Below are positions 24,038 through 33,327 of a stretch of DNA of 64,000 bases, in pieces. Below the pieces are notes generated by a model. It ran no database searches. It was not told the DNA's origin and saw nothing but the letters and a program-made list of their open reading frames with translations. Origin of the DNA: Gp6-AA40 sp963818645 (GTDB lineage Bacteria; Acidobacteriota; Vicinamibacteria; Vicinamibacterales; UBA2999); assembly GCA_963818645.1 (NCBI GenBank), contig CAWFTF010000025.1, positions 50,577 to 114,576 of the forward strand. The letters run 5' to 3'. Positions within the stretch are counted from its first letter, which is position 1. The number at the start of each line of letters is the position of its first letter. The position numbers and the translations under genes were made by a program.

Positions 24038-26623
24038 ATGTTTCGCAGAGTGTTCATGTTGTCCGCGGTGCTGCTCGCCGGGTTGATTCCCGCGACAGCC
24101 AGCGCTCAGACCGCGGCCGCTGTCGGCGGTGTGGTTCGTGACTCGTCCGGCGGTGCCATCCCCGGTGCGACGGTTCGCGTGATTAACGAAGCCACCGGCG
24201 CCGCGCAGGAAGCCGTCAGCGACGCAGAGGGCCGCTATCAAGTGACCGACCTGGCTCCCGGCCAGTATCGCGTGGAGGCGGCGCTCGACGGATTCGAGCC
24301 GGCCGTTGCTCGTGGTGCCGTCGACGGACGCCAGGCGGCGAAGATCGACGTGACGCTGACGCCTGCTCGATTCACGGAAGGCGTGGTCGTGACGGCTCGT
24401 CGTGTCGAAGAGGCGGCTCAGGAAGTTCCCATTCCGGTGTCGGTGTTGAGTGGCGAGCTTGTCGCCAACGCCGGCGCGTTCAACGTGAATCGCGTGAAGG
24501 AACTGATTCCGACCGTCCAGTTCTATTCGTCCAATCCACGCAACTCCGCGGTCACCATTCGTGGCATCGGTTCACCGTTCGGCCTCACCAACGACGGCAT
24601 CGAGGCCGGCGTCGGCCTCTACATCGACGGCGTGTTCTACGCGCGTCCGGCGTCGGCCACGCTCGACTTTCTCGACGTCGCGCAGGTTGAAGTGTTGCGC
24701 GGACCGCAGGGGACGCTCTTCGGCAAGAACACGACGGCGGGTGCCATCAACGTGACCAGCAAGCGGCCCACGTTCACGCCGGAATCGAACATCGAGCTGG
24801 CCTATGGCAGTTACGACTTCGTTCAGGCGAAGGCTTCGGTGTCAGGCGGGTTCAATGAGAAGGTCGCCGGACGGGTCTCGTTCTCGGGCACCGGGCGCGA
24901 CGGGTTCATCTTCAACACCGCCGAGCAGGCGAAGACGAACACGCTGAACAATCTGGGCTTCCGTGGTCAATTGCTCGTCCTGCCGTCCAAGCAGGTGGCC
25001 ATCAACGCCTCGGTCGATCACACGCGGCAGCGCCCGAATGGGTATGCACAGGTGATTGCGGGTGTGGCGCCGACGCTTCGACCGGCCAACCGGCAGTGGG
25101 CGCAGATCGTCTCCGATCTCAACTACACGCCGCCGAGCTACAACGCGTTCGATCGCCTGACGGACACCGACACGAGCTGGCAGTCCAACCAGGATCTCGG
25201 TGGCGGCTCGGCCACGATCGACTGGACGGTGGGACGAGGACGGATCACGTCGCAGACCGCCTACCGATACTGGAACTGGGATCCATCCAATGACCGCGAC
25301 TTCATCGGCCTGCCGGTGACGACGATCTCGGCCGGCACCTCGAAGCAGCGCCAGTGGACGCAGGAGGTCCGGTATGCGGGGCCGCTGTCCTCGCGCTTCA
25401 ATCTGGTCACCGGCATCTTCGCGTTCCACCAGGGCATCGACTCCAATCCGGTGATTAAGCAGGAGCAGGGATCGGCGGCGGCGCGTTTCCTCCTGGCGCC
25501 GAGTGCCGCCGCGGCGACGCCCGGCCTTCTCGATGGATACGGATTCGATCAATATCTGAAATTCCGCAATATGAGCGCAGCGGCGTTTGGTCAACTCGAA
25601 TGGCTCGTCACCGATCGCCTTCGCATCCTCCCGGGCCTGCGCTTCAACTACGACCAGAAGGACGTGGACTTCAACCAGACCGTCTATGGCGGACTCCAGA
25701 CGACGAATCCGGCGCTCGTCGCGCTGAAGCTCTCGGTCCTCGCGCCGCAGGCATACACCGCCGACGTCGATGACACGAACACCTCCGGGCAGCTGACGGT
25801 GGCATACAAGGTCACCCCGGCCGTGAACACCTACGGCACATACTCGACCGGCTTCAAGTCCGTCGGCCTCAACCTGAATGGTGTGCCGACGGATGCGCTC
25901 GGCAACCCAGTTCTTTCAGCAGCGGTGATCAAGCCGGAAGACGCACGTCACGTGGAGTTCGGCGTGAAGACCGAGTTCCACCCCGGTTACACCGCGAACT
26001 TCACGGTCTTCAACACCAGGATCAAGGACTACCAGACGCAGGTCGTGAATGCGCAGGTCGGCGTGTTACGTGGCTACCTGGCGAACGCCGAGAAGGTGCG
26101 TGTGAGAGGCGCCGAATTCGACGGCAGCGCACGGATCAACAAACGGCTCTCGTTCTATGGCGCCGCCGCCTATACCGACGGTATCTACGTCTCGTTCCCC
26201 GACGCGCCGCCGCCGCTCGAAGAGACCGGCGGTCCACAGGTAAAGGACATCTCCGGCTCCGTGCTCCCCGGCATCTCGAGGTGGGCACTCACGTTCGGTG
26301 GTGAATACAACAAGCCGGCCACTGTCTTCGGCCAGAACGGCGAGTTCTTCGGCGCCGTCGACAGCAGCTATCGAACCGAGTTCTCGTCGAGCCCGTCCGC
26401 GTCGCGCTACATGATGGTGGACGGCTATGGACTGGTCAACCTGCGGACCGGGTATCGCTGGAACGATGGTTGGTCGGTATTCCTCTGGTCGCGCAATCTG
26501 CTCGACAAGCAATACTACGAGATCCTCTCGGCGCAGCCGGGGAACTCCGGATTGATCGTCGGCTTGCCCGGAGACCCGCGCACGATCGGCCTGACCGTGC
26601 GCATGAATCTTCGCTCGAAATAG
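24038..26623 (+). CDS. TonB-dependent receptor with carboxypeptidase-regulatory-like domain
   Basis: 861 residues; ATG 24038 follows AGAGGAGA. Signal peptide to about residue 24 (ATASAQ), regulatory-like beta-sandwich to about 110 ('GGAIPGATVRVINEATGAA'), plug ('GVGLYIDGVFYARPASATLDFLDVAQVEVLRGPQ' region with 'QGTLFGKNTTAGAINV') and a barrel ending 'RTIGLTVRMNLRSK'. The plug wording is of the siderophore/complex-carbohydrate receptor type. It is divergent from the sigma-54 activator and followed by an octaheme lipoprotein. Ligand unknown. Frame intact. Confidence 0.93.
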   Translation: MFRRVFMLSAVLLAGLIPATASAQTAAAVGGVVRDSSGGAIPGATVRVINEATGAAQEAVSDAEGRYQVTDLAPGQYRVEAALDGFEPAVARGAVDGRQAAKIDVTLTPARFTEGVVVTARRVEEAAQEVPIPVSVLSGELVANAGAFNVNRVKELIPTVQFYSSNPRNSAVTIRGIGSPFGLTNDGIEAGVGLYIDGVFYARPASATLDFLDVAQVEVLRGPQGTLFGKNTTAGAINVTSKRPTFTPESNIELAYGSYDFVQAKASVSGGFNEKVAGRVSFSGTGRDGFIFNTAEQAKTNTLNNLGFRGQLLVLPSKQVAINASVDHTRQRPNGYAQVIAGVAPTLRPANRQWAQIVSDLNYTPPSYNAFDRLTDTDTSWQSNQDLGGGSATIDWTVGRGRITSQTAYRYWNWDPSNDRDFIGLPVTTISAGTSKQRQWTQEVRYAGPLSSRFNLVTGIFAFHQGIDSNPVIKQEQGSAAARFLLAPSAAAATPGLLDGYGFDQYLKFRNMSAAAFGQLEWLVTDRLRILPGLRFNYDQKDVDFNQTVYGGLQTTNPALVALKLSVLAPQAYTADVDDTNTSGQLTVAYKVTPAVNTYGTYSTGFKSVGLNLNGVPTDALGNPVLSAAVIKPEDARHVEFGVKTEFHPGYTANFTVFNTRIKDYQTQVVNAQVGVLRGYLANAEKVRVRGAEFDGSARINKRLSFYGAAAYTDGIYVSFPDAPPPLEETGGPQVKDISGSVLPGISRWALTFGGEYNKPATVFGQNGEFFGAVDSSYRTEFSSSPSASRYMMVDGYGLVNLRTGYRWNDGWSVFLWSRNLLDKQYYEILSAQPGNSGLIVGLPGDPRTIGLTVRMNLRSK

Positions 26624-26678
26624 CGCGTCGGCGCGGGCGGTGCTTGCGTGTTGCTCGCGTCCGCGCCACCATGTCGAG

Positions 26679-27938
26679 ATGTCGTTCGACGGTAGCAACC
26701 GAATCTGGCAACACGCGAGCGCGTTCGCCGCGCTGATGGTCATCGCGCTGACCGTGGCGGCGTGCACCTCGCCGCCACCACCGGTGCCGCCTGCCGCGAC
26801 CACCGCCGCAAAAACGTTCGTCGGGTCGGCCGCGTGCGAATCGTGCCATCGCGACGAATACAGCAGATGGAAGGACACGCTCATGGCGCGTGTCGTCCTC
26901 GATCCGGCACAGCATCCAGATGCTGTGCTGGGCGATTTCTCCACGCCGAATCCGCTCGTCACGTTCAAGAAGGAAGAGGTGGCGTTCATCTACGGTACGA
27001 AGTGGAAGCAGCGCTACTTCACCAAACGCGGAGACGACTACTTCGTGTTCCCCGCGCAGTGGGACATCCAGGCAAAGACGTGGCGGCGCTACTACGTCGA
27101 GCCGGGAACGGACTGGTGGGCCGAGCATTACCCAGCCGACCAGATGCAGAGACCGACGGGTCCTCTCTGCGACGGCTGTCATTCGGTCAACTACGACATC
27201 AAGACCAAGCAGGTGACGGAGTGGAACGTCGGTTGTGAGAAGTGTCACGGCGCCGGAAGCCTGCACGTGCAGAATCCGGTAGCCTCGACCATCGTCAATC
27301 CCGCGAAGCTCCAGGGCGACCGGGCCGACGATGTGTGTCTGCAGTGTCATACGCAGGGTCAGCCACGCACGAAACCGCTCGAGGGCGTCTACTACGACTG
27401 GCCGGTGGGTTATCAACCGGGCGATCGACTCAGCGACGTCTGGATGCTCGAAGAGCATCACCTCGGCAAGGAGACGTTCACGCACTGGCCCGACGGTCAC
27501 GCACACAAGAACCGGATGCAGGGAAACGACTTCGTGCAGAGTCAGATGTCGTTGAAAGGCGTGCGCTGTTACGGATGCCACGACGTGCACGGCACGCCGA
27601 ATGAGGCTGACCTGCGGTTGCCGGGAAATGCGGTCTGCTTACAGTGTCATGATCCCCGGCGACAGCCGGGCCCACCTGGAACGCTGGAGCAACATACGCA
27701 GCACGCGGCCAACAGTGAAGGCAGCAAATGCATCGCGTGTCATATGCCGCTCATCGCGCGGACTGTCGGCACGGTGAACGTTCGCAGTCACACGTTCAAG
27801 TTCATTTCCCCGAGCACGACTCTGCAGAATGGCGTGCCCAATCCCTGCACGTCGTGCCACAAGGACCGCACGCCGCAGTGGGCGAGCGACGCGTTGAAGA
27901 AATGGCCGGGGGTTTCCGCATGGCGCGTCGGCGGTTAG
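26679..27938 (+). CDS. Octaheme c-type cytochrome lipoprotein
   Basis: 419 residues. The signal peptide ends in a lipobox (LTVAAC), so the protein is lipid-anchored. Eight CxxCH motifs are present: CESCH, CDGCH, CEKCH, CLQCH, CYGCH, CLQCH, CIACH and CTSCH. 'GSAACESCHRDEYSRWKDTLMA' is the cytochrome c554-type opening. No clear NrfA or Otr active-site motif is seen, so an electron-transfer role is safer than an enzymatic one. It lies 55 bp after the TonB receptor and overlaps the next gene. Confidence 0.9.
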   Translation: MSFDGSNRIWQHASAFAALMVIALTVAACTSPPPPVPPAATTAAKTFVGSAACESCHRDEYSRWKDTLMARVVLDPAQHPDAVLGDFSTPNPLVTFKKEEVAFIYGTKWKQRYFTKRGDDYFVFPAQWDIQAKTWRRYYVEPGTDWWAEHYPADQMQRPTGPLCDGCHSVNYDIKTKQVTEWNVGCEKCHGAGSLHVQNPVASTIVNPAKLQGDRADDVCLQCHTQGQPRTKPLEGVYYDWPVGYQPGDRLSDVWMLEEHHLGKETFTHWPDGHAHKNRMQGNDFVQSQMSLKGVRCYGCHDVHGTPNEADLRLPGNAVCLQCHDPRRQPGPPGTLEQHTQHAANSEGSKCIACHMPLIARTVGTVNVRSHTFKFISPSTTLQNGVPNPCTSCHKDRTPQWASDALKKWPGVSAWRVGG

Positions 27939-28636
27939 CCGCGTCTCTCGTGAGCGCCGCGTGTGTGGCCCTTCCGACGCCGGCGGCCGCGCAGGACGAG
28001 CCGCGCTGCGTGGTTCTGTGCGCCCCGGAGCTCAAGATCGAGCCGACGTGGACCATCGAGAATCTCGGCGGCCGGCGCCGTATCGAGGTGAATGGGGAGG
28101 TCGAGTCGGTCGGCGTCGAGTCGGCGTTCGAGCTCGTGCTCGCGTTGGATGTGCCCACCACGATTCCACGCGTGGGGTTCACGTTCGAGGCGATCTTCAG
28201 CCCGTTCGGCTCGACCAGCGTGCATCCGTTCACGGGTGTCCCGGCCGCAGACGTGGGCCGTGATTCGATCCGCGACAACGGCGTCGAGATCGAAACCGAA
28301 TTCAACTTCAATCTGTTCGAGGCCGAACAGACCGGCGGCTGGATCTCGTCCCACTTCGACGTCGTCGATCAGTTCAGCCCGGGCGAGACGCCGAGAGCGG
28401 GCAGCACCTACACGCACAAGCTCGACTTCGAGTGGGACACCGCTTTTCACCTGTTCAACAGGTTGTCAAAGGGGCACTGGCTTCGGAATGTCGAGGCTGA
28501 GGTGTCGCTCGACTATCTCGCGACAGGTCTGCCCAAAGCAGGCGACATCATCGGCGACGAACGGTTTCTGGACGACGCCAGCCCGTGGTCGTTCGCTGTA
28601 CTCATGATCATTCCGCTCGCGCCACTCGCGCCCTGA
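27920..28636 (+). CDS. Exported protein of unknown function
   Basis: 238 residues. Signal peptide (MARRRLAASLVSAACVALPTPAAAQ) and an early 'CVVLCAPE' Cys pair, then a beta-rich body ('RRIEVNGEVESVGVESAFELVLALD', 'VEIETEFNFNLFEAEQ') suggestive of an outer-membrane or periplasmic beta barrel. The C-terminus is hydrophobic. It overlaps the octaheme gene by 19 bp and is probably co-translated. I do not recognise the family. Confidence 0.72.
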   Translation: MARRRLAASLVSAACVALPTPAAAQDEPRCVVLCAPELKIEPTWTIENLGGRRRIEVNGEVESVGVESAFELVLALDVPTTIPRVGFTFEAIFSPFGSTSVHPFTGVPAADVGRDSIRDNGVEIETEFNFNLFEAEQTGGWISSHFDVVDQFSPGETPRAGSTYTHKLDFEWDTAFHLFNRLSKGHWLRNVEAEVSLDYLATGLPKAGDIIGDERFLDDASPWSFAVLMIIPLAPLAP

Positions 28637-28645
28637 GAGGACACG

Positions 28646-29111
28646 ATGGCGCTACTCCCGTCCTGGGCCCCGAATCTCCATCCGCTCGTGATCCATTTTC
28701 CGATCGCCCTCATCATCGTTGCGGCGTTCGCGGACCTCGTCGACTCGCTGTTTGGCCGCCCACAGTGGCTCGCGTCCGCAGCCACGACGCTGTTCGCGTT
28801 GGGAGCTGCGGGCGCCATCGTCGCCTGCCTGAGCGGGCAACAGGCACTCGAGACGGTGCTGATGCCCGGCATGGCTCATCCCATCGTCGAATCGCATCGC
28901 ACGTGGGCGCTTGCGACGACATTCTATTTCTCGCCTGTTGACGCTGATTCGAGTGGGCGCCGCATACCGCGCTCCTCTGGCACGTCGCTATCGTTTCGTG
29001 CTGCTGATTGCTTCGCTCGTCGGAGTCGCCGGGCTCCAGCAAACGGCCGAGCGTGGCGGACGGCTGGTGTTCGAGCAGGGCGTGGGTGTGATTGGATCGA
29101 GTCTGCGATGA
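28646..29111 (+). CDS. DUF2231-type membrane protein (reading frame broken once)
   Basis: About 154 residues after removing one extra C near 28936, which joins 'WALATTFYFS' to 'LLTLIRVGAAYRAP'. 'PSWAPNLHPLVIHFPIALIIVAAFADLVD' and the closing 'GGRLVFEQGVGV' are the DUF2231 signatures; four membrane helices. These proteins often accompany cytochromes and may bind haem through the conserved His. The stop overlaps an ATG at 29108. Confidence 0.75.
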
Positions 29112-29128
29112 CGCGATCGGAGGAGCTG

Positions 29129-29848
29129 ATGCGCAGAACATTCATGATCATCGGAATCGTCGTGCTCACTTCGATGGCTGCTCAGCAGGCACCGAATCCT
29201 CGTCAGCAACCTGGCGCGACGGTGACGATGTTCGCCCCGGAGCAGCACGATCTGTACGACGGCCACTTCATCCTCTCGGCGTCGCGCGTCTACATGGTTG
29301 GCGGGCTCAACGATGCACCCGGCTGGGATCACATGGACAATGCCGCGGCGACCTTGAGACCCGCGGCAGGGACCGTGGAGATCGATGTCGACGAGATCAA
29401 GAACACGGGGCGCTTCGAGGCGCGGCTGAAGGTTCCCGAAGGCGATCTGGTGCTGGCGTTCGATCGATTTCGCGAGTTCAACCCCTGTCAGAACGGCGGG
29501 ATCGTCGCGGCCCTGCACGAGCACGGTACCGACTCGGGCTGCGGGGACAACAACTGGCCGAAGACGTTTGTCTATCTCGCCGGATGGGGCGACGGGCATG
29601 CGACGCTCAACGGCAAGCCGCTGTACCAGGACTACGAGATGCACTTCATGGTCACGCAGGGGATTCGCGACCGGAAGACGCTGAAGGTGGCGTACCCCCT
29701 TGACGGCAAGAAGCTGCCGGGCGGGGAAGTGAATCCCGCGACGCAGCAGATCGACTTCTACATCCGCAGTCCGAAAATGGATCAGCGGAACAAGCCTGCG
29801 CGCGAGGTCTTCATGCATTTCTTCGGTATGGAGGTGACCTGGAAGTAA
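29129..29848 (+). CDS. Exported protein of unknown function
   Basis: 239 residues. ATG 29129 is preferred over ATG 29108 because GGAGGAG precedes it and the signal peptide starts there (MRRTFMIIGIVVLTSMAA). The body is beta-rich ('GTVEIDVDEIKNTGRFEARLKVPEGD') with two Cys and a 'HFFGMEVTWK' end. It follows the DUF2231 gene in a tight run of plus-strand genes from 24038 to 30853. Function not recognised. Confidence 0.72.
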   Translation: MRRTFMIIGIVVLTSMAAQQAPNPRQQPGATVTMFAPEQHDLYDGHFILSASRVYMVGGLNDAPGWDHMDNAAATLRPAAGTVEIDVDEIKNTGRFEARLKVPEGDLVLAFDRFREFNPCQNGGIVAALHEHGTDSGCGDNNWPKTFVYLAGWGDGHATLNGKPLYQDYEMHFMVTQGIRDRKTLKVAYPLDGKKLPGGEVNPATQQIDFYIRSPKMDQRNKPAREVFMHFFGMEVTWK

Positions 29849-29860
29849 GGTATTGACCAC

Positions 29861-30361
29861 ATGGAGCCGTTCTTTGTGTGGCTCGAGGCCACGTCTCTCA
29901 GTACCTGGCTTCGCGAGTCACCGTCGTTGTGGGCCTTTCCCTTCGTGCTGATTCTCCACACGGTGGGGCTGGCGTTCTTCGTCGGCACGAACGTCGCGTG
30001 GGACGTTCGCGTGCTCGGCTTCAGCCTGGGCATCCCGCTCGAGGCTTTACGGCGCTACTTCCTGGTGATGTGGGCCGGCTTCTGGATCAACGCCTTTTCC
30101 GGCGTCCTGCTGCTCATCGCCTATCCGACCAAGGCGCTGACCAATCCGCTCTTCTACGCGAAGCTTGCGCTCATCGCGTTCGGAGTCGTGCTGGCGTTTC
30201 GGATTCGTCGAGAGGTGAACGGGCTCGCCGCGCCCGCTGACGCCCCTCCGATGGCAAGGATGCTCGCGGCGGTATCGCTCGCGTGCTGGATCGCCGTCAT
30301 CTTCGCGGGCCGACTGCTTGCGTATACGTGCACGCGTCTGACGGTGGACTTCCCGTGCTAG
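29861..30361 (+). CDS. Small integral membrane protein
   Basis: 166 residues with four hydrophobic helices ('LWAFPFVLILHTVGLAFFVG', 'AGFWINAFSGVLLLIAYP'). His and Arg near helix ends could be haem or quinone ligands, but this is only a suggestion. It is similar in layout to the next gene ('GFWINxxxGxxLxI'), so the two are tandem paralogues. Overlaps it by 7 bp. Confidence 0.75.
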   Translation: MEPFFVWLEATSLSTWLRESPSLWAFPFVLILHTVGLAFFVGTNVAWDVRVLGFSLGIPLEALRRYFLVMWAGFWINAFSGVLLLIAYPTKALTNPLFYAKLALIAFGVVLAFRIRREVNGLAAPADAPPMARMLAAVSLACWIAVIFAGRLLAYTCTRLTVDFPC

Positions 30362-30853
30362 ACCAGCTGCTTCACGCGGTGGAGGCGTATCTGCGTCATA
30401 CGCCGCAGGGCGAGTTTCTGCGGACGGCGAGATGGGGCTGGCCGATCTTCGAGTCGCTTGCACTTCCTCGGCATGTCCCTGCTGCTCGGAACGGTCGGCG
30501 TCTTCGACCTCCGGCTGCTCGGGTTCGCAAGGCGGATTCCGATCGCTGCGCTGCACCGGCTGATTCCGATTGGCATCTCGGGCTTCTTCATCAACCTCGT
30601 GACCGGTATCTGCTTCATCTCGGCCACGCCCGATCAATACCTGTTCAACAAGGCGTTCTACTGGAAGGTGACGTTCATCACGATTGCTGGCGTGAACGTG
30701 CTGATCTTCTACGCGCGAACATTCAGGCGATTGTTGGAGACGCCACCGGACGTCCCACCTCCATTGTCGGCACGTCTGGCTGGCGGAGTGTCGCTGCTCG
30801 CGTGGATCGGCGTCATGTCTGCTGGACGGCTGTTGACGTTTTTCAGGCCATAG
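30355..30853 (+). CDS. Small integral membrane protein, tandem paralogue (reading frame broken once)
   Basis: About 165 residues. GTG 30355 opens 'LDQLLHAVEAYLRHTPQGEFLRT'; removing one extra G near 30458 joins 'WPIFESL' to 'HFLGMSLLLGTVGVFDLRLLGF'. Four helices and the motif 'GISGFFINLVTGICFI' match the preceding gene. Likely partner subunit of a small membrane complex with it. The end abuts a long heptanucleotide array. Confidence 0.7.
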
Positions 30854-30855
30854 GC

Positions 30856-30967
30856 GGTCCACAGTCCACGGTCCTCGGTCCACGAGTCTCGGTTCTGCTC
30901 GAATCCCGAATCCCGAATCGCGAACCCCGAATCCCGAATCCCGAATCCCGGATCCCGGGCCCCGGTC
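30856..30967. repeat. Sixteen heptanucleotide units of two families in one register
   Basis: Units of GGTCCAC type (30856-30883) pass through two hybrid units into CCCGAAT type (30898-30967) without losing the 7-bp phase. The array ends about 20 bp before ATG 30988 and just before a TATTCT -10 candidate. Confidence 0.85.
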
Positions 30968-30987
30968 GGCTGCGGTATTCTCGACGC

Positions 30988-32400
30988 ATGAATGTTTCGC
31001 GTCTCCTGCTCGTCACGTTCATCGTCGTGGCATCGGCTTTCAACACCGGTCTGCACGCGCAGTGGAATGCGACTGCGATCGAGGCCGAAACGATGCAGCA
31101 TTTTCAGGCGCTGCTGCGTCTGGACACCACCAGCCCGCCAGGAAATGAGCGACGCGCGGTCGAATACCTGGAGCAGGTACTGAAGCGCGAGGGCATCTCC
31201 TATCAGGTGTTCGCCAAGGATCCGCAACGTCCCAACCTGGTCGCGCGCATCAAAGGCAACGGGAAGAAGCGGCCAATCCTCGTGATGGGGCACACCGATG
31301 TCGTGTCCGTCGATCCGCAGAAATGGAGCTTTCCGCCCTTTGGCGCCACCCGCGACGGCGGCTATGTGTACGGCCGCGGCGCCGTTGACGACAAAGACAG
31401 CGTCGTCGCCGGCCTGATGCTGATGCTGACACTCAAGCGCAACGGAACGGCTCTCGATCGCGACGTGATCTTCCTCGCGGAGTCGGGAGAGGAAGGGGCC
31501 CCCGAATTCGGCGCGCAGTTCATGATCGACAACCACTTCGACGCCATCGACGCCGAGTACTGCTTTGCCGAGGGCGGCGGCGTCGCGCGCTCGGGTGGCC
31601 GCGTGACGCAGGCGACTGTGGGGACGACGGAGAAAGAGCCGCGTCCGATTCAGCTCATCGCGCATGGGACGTCGGGCCATGGCTCGGTGCCGTTGAAGGA
31701 CAACGCCATTGCGCGGCTCTCGTCGGCGCTGGCGAAGATCTCCGCGTGGGTGCCTCCGTTGCAACTCAGCGAGACGACGATCGCCTACTTCAAGACGCTG
31801 GCGACTGTCGTGCCGCCCGAGATGGCGCAACGCTACAGAGATGTGCTGAGCACCAATCCAAAGGCCGCAGCCGCAGCCGCCGAGTGGATGCTCGAGAACC
31901 AGCCACAGCACTGGTCGATGCTCCATACGTCGCTCGTCCCGACAATCATCGATGGCGGCTATCGCTACAACGTGATTCCCTCTGAGGCGAAGGCGACCAT
32001 CGACGTGCGACTGCACCCCGAAGAGGACCAGAAGACGTTTCTCGATCGCGTGCGTGCCGTCATCAACGACCCGAAGGTGGAAGTGCGATGGTCGCGCGAT
32101 TCGTATCGCCCCGCTGGCGCGTCACGCCTGAACACCGAGGCGTTCACGGTGCTGCAGACGCAGCTCAAGGCGCACTACAACACGATCACGCTGCCGATGA
32201 TGGGAACCGGGGCCACCGACATGTCGCAGGTTCGATCGAAGGGTGTGCAGTGCTACGGCATCGGTCCGGCGCTCGACACCGAAGACTCCGCGCGCGGCTT
32301 CGGCGCGCACAGCGACCAGGAGCGCATTCTCGAAAGCGATCTGCACCGCTTCGTGCGTTTCCAGTACGACGTGGTGATGGAGCTGGCGAGAGCGCGATAA
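30988..32400 (+). CDS. Exported M20-family metallopeptidase
   Basis: 470 residues; signal peptide to 'LHAQ'. The di-zinc peptidase core is intact: 'ILVMGHTDVVSVDPQKW' (His/Asp), 'YGRGAVDDKDSV', 'ESGEEGAPEFG' (catalytic Glu pair) and 'GFGAHSDQERI' near the end, with a lid domain around 200-320. It should hydrolyse peptides or acyl-amino acids in the periplasm. There is no ribosome site: TATTCT lies six bases before the ATG, so the message may be leaderless. Confidence 0.9.
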   Translation: MNVSRLLLVTFIVVASAFNTGLHAQWNATAIEAETMQHFQALLRLDTTSPPGNERRAVEYLEQVLKREGISYQVFAKDPQRPNLVARIKGNGKKRPILVMGHTDVVSVDPQKWSFPPFGATRDGGYVYGRGAVDDKDSVVAGLMLMLTLKRNGTALDRDVIFLAESGEEGAPEFGAQFMIDNHFDAIDAEYCFAEGGGVARSGGRVTQATVGTTEKEPRPIQLIAHGTSGHGSVPLKDNAIARLSSALAKISAWVPPLQLSETTIAYFKTLATVVPPEMAQRYRDVLSTNPKAAAAAAEWMLENQPQHWSMLHTSLVPTIIDGGYRYNVIPSEAKATIDVRLHPEEDQKTFLDRVRAVINDPKVEVRWSRDSYRPAGASRLNTEAFTVLQTQLKAHYNTITLPMMGTGATDMSQVRSKGVQCYGIGPALDTEDSARGFGAHSDQERILESDLHRFVRFQYDVVMELARAR

Positions 32401-32406
32401 GGATCC

Positions 32407-32469
32407 GGGATTCGGGATTCGGGATTCGGGATTCGGGATTCGAGAGTCCAAAGCCGAGAGCCGAGAGCC
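32407..32469. repeat. Nine heptanucleotide units (GGGATTC then GAGAGCC) between convergent genes
   Basis: Five GGGATTC units are followed in register by GAGAGTC, CAAAGCC, GAGAGCC and GAGAGCC. The last base touches the stop codon of the minus-strand gene. It fills the whole convergent gap. Confidence 0.85.
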
Positions 32470-33324
32470 TATCTAAAATGCTCCGTTGACTTCTCGTTCT
32501 CGAGGCAGATGAACTCGATCAGCTCTGTGTCGAGCATGATCTCGTTCTTGATCGTCACCGTCCACGGCCGCGTGTACACCTTGGGATCGTCGACAGTGAC
32601 CTCGATGTCGAGATTGCCGTAGTTCACGCGCGTGAAGCGCTCGGTCATCTTCGCGGCGTCGGTCAGCGGACTGCCGTTCACGTCCAGCCAGCCACCATCA
32701 CGGAATCCAGTGGTCTCGACCACGAGCGTGTCGCCCACCCATTTGCCGGTGGAGTAGCCGAACCACCACGGCTGCTGGTCGTTGTCAGGCAGCGGACGGC
32801 CGTCAGTGTGGATCTGCCTGATGCCCGCGTTCCCTTCATACAGGATCACGACGATCGACGGCGTCTGAATAATCTTGCGCGGCTGCGGATGCGTGTAGAG
32901 CTGCATGTTGCCCATCGGCAGGCAATGCGCATCCGGGTTGTCCTTCATGTTGTCTGCCATGCGCTGCTTCTTGAGTGCGAGCGCTGCTGGCTGAAACGGC
33001 AGCCCACCCGGAACGCCGGATCCGATGTCGAAGAACAGCCCCGGCCCTCGCGGCAACACCGCAGGCGTGCCGGGCGCGCCGCCTGTCCCACTGACGCCGC
33101 TGCCCGCACCGATCTCACGCCAGCCCGGGCTGCCCCAGATGCCTGACAGGTCTGGCTTCCCGTCGGCCGTGCGCGGTGCTGGTGCCAGCAAGATTCGGTT
33201 TGCCGTCTGCTGTTCGCGGAACGTTGGGAGTAGGGAAGGACGGCCACTGCGCCGAGAGCGACCCGGAGCAGAACGCGACGAGCGTGACGACGGCGGCCGA
33301 GCGGAGCGCGAACGCAATATGCAT
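32469..33324 (-). CDS. Secreted 'DGKPDLSGIW' family protein (reading frame broken once)
   Basis: About 284 residues. ATG 33324 gives a signal peptide (MHIAFALRSAAVVTLVAFCS); one extra G near 33183 must be removed to join 'TADGKPNLA' to 'APAPRTADGKPDLSGIWGS'. Later family blocks: 'GKWVGDTLVVETTGF', 'WLDVNGSPLTDAAKMTERF', 'DDPKVYTRPWTVTIK' and 'EFICLENEKS'. Four bases after the cyclase gene, so in one transcript. Function unknown. Confidence 0.78.
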
Positions 33325-33327
33325 GAA

